NCBI GenBank assembly: GCA_017457865.1
Contig: JAFTGN010000021.1
Coordinates: forward strand, 1-34,223
Direction of reading: 5' to 3'
DNA from: Lachnospiraceae bacterium
Lineage (GTDB): Bacteria; Bacillota; Clostridia; Lachnospirales; Lachnospiraceae
DNA: 34,223 nt
Shown piece after piece: positions 24,740-33,064 of the stretch. Position 1 is the stretch's first letter. The number at the start of each line of letters is the position of its first letter. The notes below the pieces were generated by a model. The model was not told where the DNA came from. It saw nothing but the letters and a program-made list of their open reading frames with translations, and searched no databases. The position numbers and the translations under genes were made by a program.

Positions 24740-24755
24740 ACATGCCGGTGCATGT
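24740..24755. promoter_or_regulatory. Small palindrome in the nth leader
   Basis: ACATGC and GCATGT are perfect inverted arms around CGGT. It lies 11 bases downstream of the nth -10 box, where an operator or an RNA hairpin could act. No regulator is known. Confidence 0.35.
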
Positions 24756-24765
24756 TGTTGTAAGT

Positions 24766-24794
24766 ACTATAACACATTAGACACTGATTTTCAA
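24766..24794 (-). promoter_or_regulatory. Promoter of nth
   Basis: On the minus strand TTGAAA, a 17-base spacer and TATAGT preceded by TG (TGtTATAGT). The leader to the ATG is about 85 bases. Confidence 0.75.
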
Positions 24795-24838
24795 TTGGAA
24801 TGAAACGTACAGGGAAACGGTGCAAAATGGAAAATATG

Positions 24839-24847
24839 TGATATAAT
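24839..24847 (+). promoter_or_regulatory. Extended -10 promoter of deoB
   Basis: TGATATAAT, identical to the extended -10 boxes of the alarmone synthetase and spoVG genes. The -35 (GTGCAA, 16-base spacer) is weak. The leader to the deoB start is about 200 bases and is rich in small hairpins, including TTTTGC-GAA-GCAAAA near 24880-24895. Confidence 0.6.
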
Positions 24848-24953
24848 GTAACTATTCAGGGGCAATATTTCGCGAAGGTTTTGCGAAGCAAAATCCTGAG
24901 TTGTTCAGGCAAAAACACAAACGACGGAGTCGATTTGGAATGGATTTTTGCCC

Positions 24954-24980
24954 GTAACTGTGAGGGGACTGAGCAGTTAC
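24954..24980 (+). repeat. 27-base hairpin repeat, copy 2 (deoB leader)
   Basis: GTAACTG and CAGTTAC form a perfect 7-bp stem around a loop with GAGGGGACTGAG. It matches the element at 1382-1408 at most positions and likewise lies in the 5' leader of the following gene. Confidence 0.65.
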
Positions 24981-25054
24981 GATATCATGAGCAACAGAGA
25001 GCTATGATAGGAGCAAAGAGGCAGTATGTATTTATAAAGAAATGGAGGATGGGT

Positions 25055-26242
25055 ATGAAACAGTTTCGCAGAATATTTCTCATTGTCATCGATTCTCTGG
25101 GTATAGGGGAGCTGCCCGATTCTGCATCCTTTGGGGATGTGGGCGTGAATACCTTGCAGCATGTTTCGGAAAGCAGAACGTTTTTTGCTATCCCAAACCT
25201 GTTTCAGTTGGGACTTAGTAATCTGGCTGCGTTGCAGCAATATCCACCCAATCCCAAGGCGGTGGGACGGTATACCAGACTACAGGAGCGCAGCAATGGC
25301 AAGGATACCATGACCGGTCACTGGGAGATGATGGGGTTGTGGACCACCAAACCATTTATCACCTTTACGGACCATGGGTTTCCACCGGAATTGATTGCCG
25401 AATTGGAACGGCGAACCGGTCGCAAGATCATCGGCAATAAAAGTGCCAGCGGTACGGAAATCTTAGAGGAACTGGGAGAAAGAGAAATTCAAAACGGAGA
25501 GTTGATCGTGTATACATCTGCCGATTCTGTCTTGCAGATCTGCGGCAATGAAGAAACCATGGGGTTGGAGACGTTGTACCATTACTGTGAGATTGCCAGA
25601 GAACTGACCATGAAGGAAGAATGGCGGGTGGGCAGAGTCATTGCCAGACCCTATACCGGCAGAAAAAAGGGAGAATTTGTGCGAACAGCCAACCGGCATG
25701 ATTATGCATTGAAACCATCGGGCAAAACTGTCTTAGATGCATTGAAAGAAGCTTCCTATGATGTGATCTCCGTTGGGAAAATTTATGACATCTTTGACGG
25801 AGAAGGATTGACAGAATCCCACAAATCCCAAAGTTCCGTCCACGGAATGGAGCAGACCATTGAGATCGCCAAAAGAGACTTCCGGGGATTGTGTTTTGTG
25901 AATCTGGTGGATTTTGATGCACTGTGGGGACATAGACGCAATCCGGTGGGGTATGGCGATGAATTAGAGCGGTTTGACCGGAAGTTAGGGGAATTGATCC
26001 CTCTGTTACGGGAAGATGACCTGCTGCTCATCACCGCAGATCACGGCAATGATCCCACGTATAAAGGAACAGATCACACCAGAGAACAGGTGCCTTTCCT
26101 TGCCTGGTCTCCGTCTATGAAGCAGGGCGGCAGGTTAGAAGAACAGGATACCTTCGGCACCATCGGGGCAACCATTGCACAGAATTTCAGGGTAGACATG
26201 CCGGAGGGCACCATCGGGCAGTCTTTGCTGGAGAAGCTGTAG
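25055..26242 (+). CDS. deoB: Phosphopentomutase
   Basis: Interconverts ribose-1-phosphate (or deoxyribose-1-phosphate) and the 5-phosphate, linking nucleoside salvage to the pentose phosphate pathway. The 395-residue, two-metal, alkaline-phosphatase-fold enzyme shows [13 protein letters not shown] at the N-terminus (Asp13), [15 protein letters not shown] with the phosphorylated Thr region, and [20 protein letters not shown] with the metal-binding His and Asp residues. The ATG at 25055 is chosen because GGAGG at 25044-25048 is 6 bases away and homologues start at this point; the frame from 24881 crosses the leader. It is followed after 44 bases by the UPF0340 gene, probably in the same transcript. 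No nucleoside phosphorylase is adjacent. Confidence 0.96.
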   Translation: MKQFRRIFLIVIDSLGIGELPDSASFGDVGVNTLQHVSESRTFFAIPNLFQLGLSNLAALQQYPPNPKAVGRYTRLQERSNGKDTMTGHWEMMGLWTTKPFITFTDHGFPPELIAELERRTGRKIIGNKSASGTEILEELGEREIQNGELIVYTSADSVLQICGNEETMGLETLYHYCEIARELTMKEEWRVGRVIARPYTGRKKGEFVRTANRHDYALKPSGKTVLDALKEASYDVISVGKIYDIFDGEGLTESHKSQSSVHGMEQTIEIAKRDFRGLCFVNLVDFDALWGHRRNPVGYGDELERFDRKLGELIPLLREDDLLLITADHGNDPTYKGTDHTREQVPFLAWSPSMKQGGRLEEQDTFGTIGATIAQNFRVDMPEGTIGQSLLEKL

Positions 26243-26286
26243 GCACCGGACAGTCACAAAACGAAAAGTAAAGGAGCAAATATCAT

Positions 26287-26859
26287 ATGAACGGCATATC
26301 GGAAGAACTGTTTTTACACATTGAGGAGATTCAGGCCCAGACAGCGGCTGTGTTTGAGGAGTTGATGGAGGCAGCCCGTTTAGAGGAGGGAGATATTCTG
26401 GTGGTGGGATGTTCCTCCAGTGAAGTAGCAAGCCATGGCATCGGCTCTTATTCCAGCGCAGAGATCGGGCAGGCGATTTTTGAGGTATTACAGGAAGCGT
26501 GCCGGGAGAGGGGCATTTATCTGGCTGCCCAGTGCTGTGAACATCTGAATCGGGCACTGATCATTGAGAAGCAGGTGGCCAAGGCGTATGGTCTTCCCAT
26601 GGTGAATGTAAGACCACAGTTAAAGGCAGGCGGTTCCTTTGCCACAGCGGCTTGGTACGGCATGGAAGAAGCGGTGGCAGTGGAGCAGATCCAGGCACAT
26701 GCCGGAATTGACATCGGAGATACCCTCATCGGCATGCATCTGCGCCCTGTGGCGGTGCCAGTGCGGGTACAGACGGGGCAGATCGGCGGGGCACATGTGG
26801 TGTGCGCAAGAACCAGACTGAAATACATTGGAGGAGAGCGGGCGGCGTATTGTGAATAG
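26287..26859 (+). CDS. UPF0340/TIGR01440 family protein (YwlG-like)
   Basis: A 190-residue cytosolic protein of the YwlG family, widespread in Firmicutes, function unknown. Family marks: ILVVGCSSSEVASHGIGSYS (about 37-56), AAQCCEHLNRALIIEK (about 80-95), VNVRPQLKAGGSFATAA (about 106-122) and DTLIGMHLRPVAVPVR (about 144-159). Full length with no odd features. AAAGGAG stands about 10 bases before the ATG. It follows deoB and is followed by a MATE exporter gene about 98 bases on, in the same direction. Confidence 0.92.
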   Translation: MNGISEELFLHIEEIQAQTAAVFEELMEAARLEEGDILVVGCSSSEVASHGIGSYSSAEIGQAIFEVLQEACRERGIYLAAQCCEHLNRALIIEKQVAKAYGLPMVNVRPQLKAGGSFATAAWYGMEEAVAVEQIQAHAGIDIGDTLIGMHLRPVAVPVRVQTGQIGGAHVVCARTRLKYIGGERAAYCE

Positions 26860-26957
26860 GGGATGATGGAGTGATGGTACCCAACACCTTTCAGCAGGGA
26901 TTTTATTCAAAAAACATGCTCTCCCTTTGGGTCAGCAGAAGATAAAAGAGGTTATAT

Positions 26958-28307
26958 ATGGCAAATGATTTTTCTAAGGGAAAGGTATGGCAGAATATTG
27001 TGTCCCAGGCGATTCCGTTGATTTTGGCCCAGCTGGTACAGCTGTTGTACAATGTGGTGGATCGGATTTATATCGGGCATCTGCCCGGTTCGGATAGTAT
27101 GGCTCTGACAGGGATCGGACTGGCATTTCCTCTGACCACCCTGATTGCCGCCTTTACCTGTCTGTTTGGCACAGGCGGTACCCCTCTGTTTTCCATTGCC
27201 AGAGGAGCGCAGAATGAGGAAAGGGCAAAGAAGATTCTGGGCAATACCTTTTCTTTGCTGCTTGGGTGTTCTTTGATCTTGTTTGCAGTCTGCTACCTGT
27301 TTCGCAGACCGGTGTTGTATCTGTTTGGGGCAAGTGATGCGTCTTATGGATATGCAGATGCCTATTTGAAGATTTATCTGCTTGGCACCACCTTTTCCAT
27401 GCTTTCAGCCGGGATGAATGGATTCATCAATGCCCAGGGGTTCCCGAAAGTGGGGATGCTGACCACTGCCATCGGTGCCGTGTTGAATTTGTTATTAGAC
27501 CCGTTGTTTATTTTTGTGTTTCACATGGGAGTCAGCGGTGCGGCACTGGCTACCGTGATCAGCCAGGCGGTATCAGCCGGTTGGGTACTGTGGTTTCTGA
27601 CCGGAAAGAAGGCACTGTTGCCTCTTTCCAGAGCATATCTGAAGATTGACTGGAAACTGACAAAAGAGATCACCAGCCTTGGTATGGCAGGTTTTATCAT
27701 GCAGGCCACCAATTGTCTGGTGCAGGTACTCTGCAATGCTACCCTGAAAACCTTCGGGGGAGATTTGTATGTGGGGATCATGACCATCTTAAATTCCGTG
27801 CGGGAGATTTTGTCCCTGGCGGTTTCCGGACTGTCTCAGGGCGCCCAGCCGGTGCTTGGGTACAACTGGGGCGCCGGGCGGTATGACAGGGTCAAGCAGG
27901 GTATCCGGTTTACTGCCATTCTTTGTTTCGCTTACACAGTGCTGGCATGGCTGTTCGTCATTGCCAGTCCCCGGTTGATGCTCTCCATCTTTACAGATGA
28001 CCCTGCCATGATCGAAGCAGGAGTAGGGGCATTGCATCTGTACTTCTTCGGATTTTTCTTTATGGCCTTTCAGTTTACCGGACAGTCTACCTTTACTGCG
28101 CTGGGATATCCCAAGCAGGCTATATTCTTTTCCCTGTTTCGTAAAGTGGTGATTGTGGCACCGTTGACACTGCTGTTGCCCACACTGGGACTGGGGGTAA
28201 AAGGGGTGTTTGTGGCAGAACCCATTTCCAATGCCATCGGAGGACTGTGTAGTTTTCTGACTATGTACGGGATGATTTACCGGAAGTTGGGGAAAGAGAA
28301 TGTATAA
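26958..28307 (+). CDS. MATE-family multidrug/Na+ antiporter
   Basis: A 449-residue, twelve-helix exporter of the multidrug and toxic compound extrusion family, NorM/MepA branch. Typical features are the N-terminal IPLILAQLVQLLYNVVDRIYIG, the repeat of two six-helix halves, GTGGTPLFSIARGAQNEERA after helix 2 and the second-half SGLSQGAQPVLGYNWGAGRYD. It probably expels cationic toxins using an ion gradient; the substrate is unknown. The ribosome site is AGAGG about 6 bases before the ATG. The gap to the next feature is AT-rich and ends in a hairpin that terminates the tRNA on the other strand. Confidence 0.94.
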   Translation: MANDFSKGKVWQNIVSQAIPLILAQLVQLLYNVVDRIYIGHLPGSDSMALTGIGLAFPLTTLIAAFTCLFGTGGTPLFSIARGAQNEERAKKILGNTFSLLLGCSLILFAVCYLFRRPVLYLFGASDASYGYADAYLKIYLLGTTFSMLSAGMNGFINAQGFPKVGMLTTAIGAVLNLLLDPLFIFVFHMGVSGAALATVISQAVSAGWVLWFLTGKKALLPLSRAYLKIDWKLTKEITSLGMAGFIMQATNCLVQVLCNATLKTFGGDLYVGIMTILNSVREILSLAVSGLSQGAQPVLGYNWGAGRYDRVKQGIRFTAILCFAYTVLAWLFVIASPRLMLSIFTDDPAMIEAGVGALHLYFFGFFFMAFQFTGQSTFTALGYPKQAIFFSLFRKVVIVAPLTLLLPTLGLGVKGVFVAEPISNAIGGLCSFLTMYGMIYRKLGKENV

Positions 28308-28453
28308 TTACAGGGTAGAATCCGGCGTAATGCATTGTGGTCAACAGGACAAACGCATGAGTAAACAAATTGTAAATAAATCCTCTTTTTCTTGTATGAT
28401 ATTATCGTGATAGTTCGCAAAATATCGGAGATTTCTGTAAAATAAAAAACAAA

Positions 28454-28493
28454 ATGCCCTGATCAATCATAACCCATTGATTGATCAGGGCAT
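28454..28493 (-). terminator. Terminator of tRNA-Gly (minus strand), 16-bp stem
   Basis: ATGCCCTGATCAATCA pairs perfectly with TGATTGATCAGGGCAT. On the minus strand it is followed by TTTGTTTTTTATTTT, an ideal T run, and it begins 8 bases after the tRNA. On the plus strand the stem alone may also slow read-through from the MATE gene. Confidence 0.9.
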
Positions 28494-28500
28494 AAAAATA

Positions 28501-28571
28501 AGCAGGTAGCGGGAATCGAACCCGTCTCTCCAGCTTGGGAAGCTAGCATTCTACCGATGAACTATACCTGC
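28501..28571 (-). tRNA. tRNA-Gly, anticodon CCC
   Basis: On the minus strand GCAGGTA pairs with TACCTGC (acceptor stem, discriminator T). The anticodon stem CTAGC/GCTGG (with one G-T) encloses TTCCCAA, anticodon CCC, reading GGG. The T arm has GGGTTCGATTCCC. No CCA is encoded, as is common in Firmicutes. Confidence 0.95.
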
Positions 28572-28582
28572 AAAGTATTTTT

Positions 28583-28611
28583 ATTATACTTCAAAAGAGG
28601 CAGAAAAGCAA
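28583..28611 (-). promoter_or_regulatory. Promoter of tRNA-Gly
   Basis: On the minus strand TTGCTT, a 17-base spacer and TATAAT (plus-strand 28583-28588), 11 bases before the tRNA 5' end. Confidence 0.85.
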
Positions 28612-28636
28612 GAGAGAAGTGAAAAAAGTTTCATGA

Positions 28637-29524
28637 ATCCCGAATTATTCAAAGTGAAAAATTTTGATTAAGATTCATGTTATTACAAGTGATATCTCCT
28701 GCAGCAGAAGTAAAAGTTATCCTTAAAAGGGCATACTATCCCTGTATCGCTCAAAAACTGTTTTTTGTAAGGACAGCTGCTGCAGAGTTTGAATATCGTA
28801 TATCTTGCTGAATGCACTGCTCTCGCAGCTACTTTCAGCAGTTTCAAACGTATGGTGTTAATCTGTTGTTTTCTCATGTTTTTGGCTAATGCCAGACAGC
28901 GGAACCAGTTGAACAGGTTATACGCCAATGCGTGAACCCGCAGACGGTTTGCGTTCACAGCCTTAGCGGCATTGATGAGGGAGGAAAAATCAAACCCGCT
29001 TTTTCCTTCTTTGATGAAGTTCTCCATTCTGCCCCGGCGGCAGTAAAACTGGATGATCTGGTATGGCTCCATTTCCATGGTGGTGAACATGTGTACCATC
29101 TGTCCAGCTGGCTTCTCTACCTTAAAAACAACTCTTCGGGGATGAGACCAGCTGCATGAGGTTATCTGCGTTGGTATGAACTCTCATGAGTGCAGAGTCA
29201 TTGGTTTTAAAAACTTCTTTACGAGCTTTACAAGACCAATTTTTGCAGCAAACTCCCTGATCAGAAGAAGGCCTGCATCAGAAGACAGATCACCGCCGTT
29301 AAAATTTATTTTAATTTGCTTATTGCTTTTAAGAGAAATGGTGTTTACCTTAGACATAAGGAACCTCTTTTCCTAGTTTAATTATGGCTTAGTACACCTT
29401 AATTCTACCAAAAAAGGGGTTCTTTTTCTATTCATTTTTCAGCTGAAAACATAGAAGTTTCGTACCTATAGTAATTATGTGGATTTCAGCTGCTTTCATC
29501 GCACGGAGGTGAATAATTCAGGAT
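28637..29524 (-). mobile_element. Internally deleted IS1380-type insertion sequence
   Basis: Inverted repeats ATCCCGAATTATTCA (28637-28651) and, on the minus strand at 29510-29524, ATCCTGAATTATTCA differ at one of 15 positions and flank a broken IS1380-type transposase gene. AAAGTTT occurs just outside both ends, but not abutting in the same register, so I do not claim a target duplication. With about 890 bases it is roughly half the family length. It inserted right behind the tRNA-Gly promoter. Confidence 0.7.
28683..29357 (-). pseudogene. IS1380-family transposase, deleted and frameshifted
   Basis: The minus-strand start ATG at 29357 opens with MSKVNTISLKSNKQIKINF and continues with GGDLSSDAGLLLIREF, the normal N-terminus of this family. 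After about 57 codons a stop appears; in the next frame MRVHTNADNLMQLV continues the family sequence, so there is a frameshift. Then the frame returns and jumps to the C-terminal region (RRVVFKVEKPAGQMVH, EMEPYQIIQFYC, MENFIKEGKSGFDFSSL, NLFNWFRCLALAKNMRKQQ). The central DDE part is deleted. The last residues after SSCPYKKQFL are also out of family. It cannot make a working transposase. Confidence 0.85.
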
Positions 29525-29672
29525 AAAGTTTGTGAAAAATATTCTGGATTGTGACATAGATACGTGTAACCATCTGATGGAAATGGTGAAGAAAGTGCAA
29601 GGCAGTCTGTACCCTATTTTCATCTCTATCTCATCCCCAGGAAGAGGAGGTGAGATAGATGCTATCATCTGA
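29517..29672 (+). other. Possible coding remnant beside the IS right end
   Basis: An open stretch of 51 codons without a start begins at the right inverted repeat and includes KFVKNILDCDIDTCNHLMEM and KKVQGSLYPIFISI, a plausible protein-like sequence. It could be the rest of a gene cut by the insertion. I do not recognise it. The minus-strand 3' region of the AraC gene lies directly after it. Confidence 0.25.
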
Positions 29673-30558
29673 TAGAAATATGACTTCGCCGATACACTTT
29701 CGGTGAACAACCATAACTGCGCAGAAACAATTTGGAAAAATAACTGGTATGATTAAAGCCGCATAAGGATGCAATCTCTGAAATACTTTTGTCTGTTTCG
29801 GTAAGCAGGTGACAGCTGACCTGTAGGCGGTAGGCATTCAGAAAATCAATTGGTGACTGATGAATATATGTTTTAAACAGACGGCAGCAGGTGCTTTTGC
29901 TGACAGCAGCACTTGCTGCGATTTGGTCTAAGGAAAGATCCTCTGTGTAATTTCCGGCGATGAAAGCCACCATCTGTTTCTGGGCAGTCAGTTTTGGATC
30001 TGGCACAGTCTTTGCTGTATCCGGATGCTCTTTCTGGCAGGTGAGTATCAAGACAAACAAAGAGGACAGGATGTTGATGACCTCCAGCTGATAGCCAACA
30101 GACCGATTTTCTTTCAACTGATCAACACGGCGCAGACCAGCTGCAATTTTGTTGTAATCTTTGTCTATGTCTGTGTATTTTAGGTACATCAAAGAATCGT
30201 TGGATATAAGAGGCTGCACATACTTCTTATAAAGATATGTATTGGCTGTCAGCAGGGCAGGGTGTATGAGAATACAGGTAAAAATACACTCGTGGTCATA
30301 ATGGGCATATCCATAGTGCATCTGTCTGGCATTGACAAACAGACAGTCTCCTTTGGAAAGAAACACTTTACTGCCGTTGATAAAATAATTCATTTCTCCA
30401 TCCAGTACATGGATGAATTCCAAATCTTCATGCCAGTGACAATTGGCACGCATTTCCGGATACTGTGAGAGGATACCTTTGCGAATATACAAAGGAATGC
30501 CCACTTCATCATAATGTACAATTTCCGATGCATCCGGCATCACATCTACGTTCACCAT
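29665..30558 (-). CDS. AraC-family transcriptional regulator with N-terminal cupin
   Basis: A 297-residue regulator. The N-terminal cupin-type sensing domain (about 25-105) includes NCHWHEDLEFIHVLDGEMNY and LSKGDCLFVNARQMHYG. The C-terminal pair of helix-turn-helix motifs (about 200-295) contains LSLDQIAASAAVSKSTCCRL and ISEIASLCGFNHTSYFSKLF with the terminal GCSPKVYRR. It probably responds to a small carbohydrate-like ligand. The start at 30558 is set by GGGAGG about 7 bases upstream. It is divergent from the second MATE gene, whose expression it may control, since they share the intergenic region of about 190 bases. Confidence 0.92.
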   Translation of the reverse strand: MVNVDVMPDASEIVHYDEVGIPLYIRKGILSQYPEMRANCHWHEDLEFIHVLDGEMNYFINGSKVFLSKGDCLFVNARQMHYGYAHYDHECIFTCILIHPALLTANTYLYKKYVQPLISNDSLMYLKYTDIDKDYNKIAAGLRRVDQLKENRSVGYQLEVINILSSLFVLILTCQKEHPDTAKTVPDPKLTAQKQMVAFIAGNYTEDLSLDQIAASAAVSKSTCCRLFKTYIHQSPIDFLNAYRLQVSCHLLTETDKSISEIASLCGFNHTSYFSKLFLRSYGCSPKVYRRSHISIR

Positions 30559-30703
30559 AAAAAATCCTCCCTTGACAATATTGTGATAAAAATCAGCCAT
30601 AAATGTTGTTTTATGATACCCGATTTTATACTATCATGATCTTATCCAAAAGAAAAGAGGAAGATTCCCGCACTTTCTGGGTGACAGAATTTTTCTGTTA
30701 CCT

Positions 30704-30720
30704 AATAGGAATTTCCTATT
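30704..30720. repeat. Partial copy C of the dispersed palindromic element
   Basis: AATAGGAA-T-TTCCTATT is the same palindrome as at 23914-23930, here without the second hairpin. It lies just upstream of the AGGAGG site of the MATE gene, in its leader. Confidence 0.5.
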
Positions 30721-30746
30721 GCATAAAAAATCAGGAGGTGAGGATT

Positions 30747-32111
30747 GTGAAGCAGACACGTTCCGGAGCGGCATTTTACAAAGAATTGATGGCAATTGTA
30801 CTTCCCATTGGGATGCAGTCTCTGTTGTCTGCACTGGTCAGCGCATCGGATGCATTGATGCTTGGATTTCTGGACCAAAGTTCCCTGTCTGCCATTTCTC
30901 TTGCCACACAGGTACAGTTTGTGTTGTCTTTGTTTCAGGCGGCATTTATGATTGGGGCATCTGTATTGGCGGCTCAGTATTGGGGCATTCATGACAAAGA
31001 AACGGTGGAACATGTACTGGGATTGTCCCTTCGCACGTCCATACCAGTATCTGCTGTCTTTTTTGCAGCAGCATTGTGGGCTCCGGAATGGTTGATGCGT
31101 ATATTCACAAATGAACAGGAACTGATTCTGCTTGGTGCGCCTTATCTTCAGATTGTCAGTGTATCGTATCTGCTGATGGGGATTTCCCAGATGTACCTGA
31201 ATATCATGAAAAACAGTGGAAGGGTCACCAGAAGTGCGGTTTACAGTTCCACAGCGGTGGTGGCGAATATTATCCTGAATGTGATTCTGATATTTGGACT
31301 GTTTGGAGCACCAAAACTTGGAATTACAGGAGCGGCAGTTGCGACTGTGATTTCCAGAGTGATAGAACTGGTGTTGTGCCTGTGGGAGAATAGAGACAGA
31401 GGGCATGTCAGAATCAGATGGAAATATATCATTCGTACAAACAAAGAGTTGAAAAGACGATACCATCATCATATGATGCCGGTGCTAGGCAATGAGATTG
31501 TCTGGGGCGTAGGATTTACCATGTTTTCCGTCATTATGGGGCATCTTGGAAACGATGCGGTGGCCGCCAATTCCATTGCCAACATTGTGAAAAATATTCT
31601 GACCAGTTTCTGTGTGGGGCTTGGGGCAGGAAGTGCCATTCTCATTGGAAATCTGTTGGGAGCCGGAGAACTGGACAAGGCAAAACTGTACAGTCGCAGG
31701 CTGATCAAAGCGTCTGTTCTGTTTGGCACCGTGGCAGGTTTACTGATTCTTGTCATCAGTCCTGTGATTCTGAAAGTTTCTCATACATTGACAGATCAGG
31801 CAAGAACGTATCTTCGCATCATGTTGTACATCAGCACCTACTATGTCATAGGAAAATCGTCGAATGGTGTGTTGATCGAAGGAACGTTTTGTGCGGGAGG
31901 AGATACCCGATTTGGATTGATTTGTGATTTCATCAATATGTGGTGTGTGATCATTCCTCTTGCTTCTCTTGGGGCATTTGTATGGAAATGGCCGGTGATG
32001 GTGGTCTATTTTGTGCTCAATCTGGATGAGATTGGGAAAATTCCATTTGAGCTGTGGCATTATCGTAAGTATCGATGGTTAAATAACCTGACGGAAAAAG
32101 AGCAGCAATAG
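30747..32111 (+). CDS. MATE-family exporter (second copy)
   Basis: A 454-residue, twelve-helix MATE transporter of a different branch from the one at 26958. The first helix reads ELMAIVLPIGMQSLLSALVS, followed by SASDALMLGFLDQSSLSAIS; the second half has GHLGNDAVAANSIANIVKNI and GLGAGSAILIGNLLGAGELD. Substrate unknown. The start is GTG at 30747, with AGGAGG at 30733-30738 and the natural N-terminus KQTRSGAAFYKEL; the open frame back to 30603 runs through the palindromic repeat and promoter area and is not believed. A weak TATACT at 30627 could be its promoter. It is divergent from the AraC-type gene, the usual layout of a regulator with its target exporter. Confidence 0.9.
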   Translation: MKQTRSGAAFYKELMAIVLPIGMQSLLSALVSASDALMLGFLDQSSLSAISLATQVQFVLSLFQAAFMIGASVLAAQYWGIHDKETVEHVLGLSLRTSIPVSAVFFAAALWAPEWLMRIFTNEQELILLGAPYLQIVSVSYLLMGISQMYLNIMKNSGRVTRSAVYSSTAVVANIILNVILIFGLFGAPKLGITGAAVATVISRVIELVLCLWENRDRGHVRIRWKYIIRTNKELKRRYHHHMMPVLGNEIVWGVGFTMFSVIMGHLGNDAVAANSIANIVKNILTSFCVGLGAGSAILIGNLLGAGELDKAKLYSRRLIKASVLFGTVAGLLILVISPVILKVSHTLTDQARTYLRIMLYISTYYVIGKSSNGVLIEGTFCAGGDTRFGLICDFINMWCVIIPLASLGAFVWKWPVMVVYFVLNLDEIGKIPFELWHYRKYRWLNNLTEKEQQ

Positions 32112-32265
32112 AAGAAATTCAAAAGAAAAAATTTTTGATGAAAGATTGTGTTCTGTTTTGTTCAAAGAGTTTCCCAATCGCCTAAAGGCAATGAGGGCGT
32201 AAGGAATCATAGAGTGTATGAAAATGAAGGGAACAATATAGGAATAACAACTTAAAAACAGAAAA

Positions 32266-32955
32266 ATGAAAGGATACAATATAACGAACAAAGAACGAAG
32301 AGATGCTGGGATGCTATACATCACAGATGAAGAAATTCTGGAAGAACAGGCAAGGGCCAGAAGGTTGACTCAGAAATTGAATACAATGGACAGATCGGAT
32401 TATGAAGGTTTGCAGCAGGTGGTGAAAGAATTATTGGGGAAATCCCATGATGCATGGATCAATCCGCCATTTTACTGTGACTATGGAACTCATATTCAGG
32501 TAGGGAAAAATTTCTTTGCCAATTATAACTGTACCATTCTGGATGTGGGTAAGGTCATCATTGGAGACAACTGCCAGATGGCATCAAATGTGGCAATTTA
32601 TACTGCCGGACATCCCATACATCCGGCAGCCAGAAATACAGCATTTGAGTATGGGATTGATGTAGTGATCGGGGACAATGTGTGGATTGGTGGAAATACA
32701 GTCATTTGTCCTGGGGTTCATATCGGCAATCACTGTGTGATTGGTGCTGGAAGTGTGGTCACAAAAGATATTCCTGACTGGTCCATCGCTGCGGGGAATC
32801 CATGCAGAGTATTGCGAAAGATTACAGAAGAAGACAGGCAGTATTATTTTCGGAAGCAGAAAGTAGATGATGTGGCATGGGCACAGATGCAGCAGATCTG
32901 GAAGGAAAATCAGGATGAGAAAACCTTTCCGGTGGCACCGGAGCAGGATGTTTAA
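32266..32955 (+). CDS. Maltose O-acetyltransferase-like hexapeptide acetyltransferase, copy 1
   Basis: Acetyl-CoA-dependent sugar O-acetyltransferase of the Maa/LacA/NodL family, trimeric left-handed beta helix. The N-terminal helical domain (NKERRDAGMLYITDEE) is followed by hexapeptide repeats (IQVGKNFFANYNCTILDVG, VVIGDNVWIGGNTVICPG, IGNHCVIGAGSVVTKDIP) and the catalytic His in TAGHPIHPAARN. The C-terminal extension after RVLRKITEEDRQYY is longer than usual. Start problem: homologues begin at (M)TNKERRDAG, where this sequence has ATA (32281-32283) preceded at 7 bases by AAAGG. The ATG at 32266 has no ribosome site. So either ATA is used, or the ATG at 32266 is used weakly, or the gene is poorly expressed. 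The second copy lies 110 bases downstream. Confidence 0.85.
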   Translation: MKGYNITNKERRDAGMLYITDEEILEEQARARRLTQKLNTMDRSDYEGLQQVVKELLGKSHDAWINPPFYCDYGTHIQVGKNFFANYNCTILDVGKVIIGDNCQMASNVAIYTAGHPIHPAARNTAFEYGIDVVIGDNVWIGGNTVICPGVHIGNHCVIGAGSVVTKDIPDWSIAAGNPCRVLRKITEEDRQYYFRKQKVDDVAWAQMQQIWKENQDEKTFPVAPEQDV

Positions 32956-33064
32956 TTGAAAATAACATTAGGTGGAATAATGTAGAAATTATACACGTTG
33001 AGAGTTTATGTAATGAAATTTTGTCTGACAATGAAACTTGAATTACGAAAAGGGGGAAACGAAC

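Noticed and set aside
28454..28493. Hairpin considered as terminator of the upstream MATE gene
   Set aside because: The T run is only on the minus strand, so it primarily serves the tRNA; the plus-strand effect is uncertain.
29659..29706. Plus-strand 15-codon frame with an excellent AGGAGGTG site
   Set aside because: Too short and overlapping the 3' end of the AraC-type gene on the other strand.
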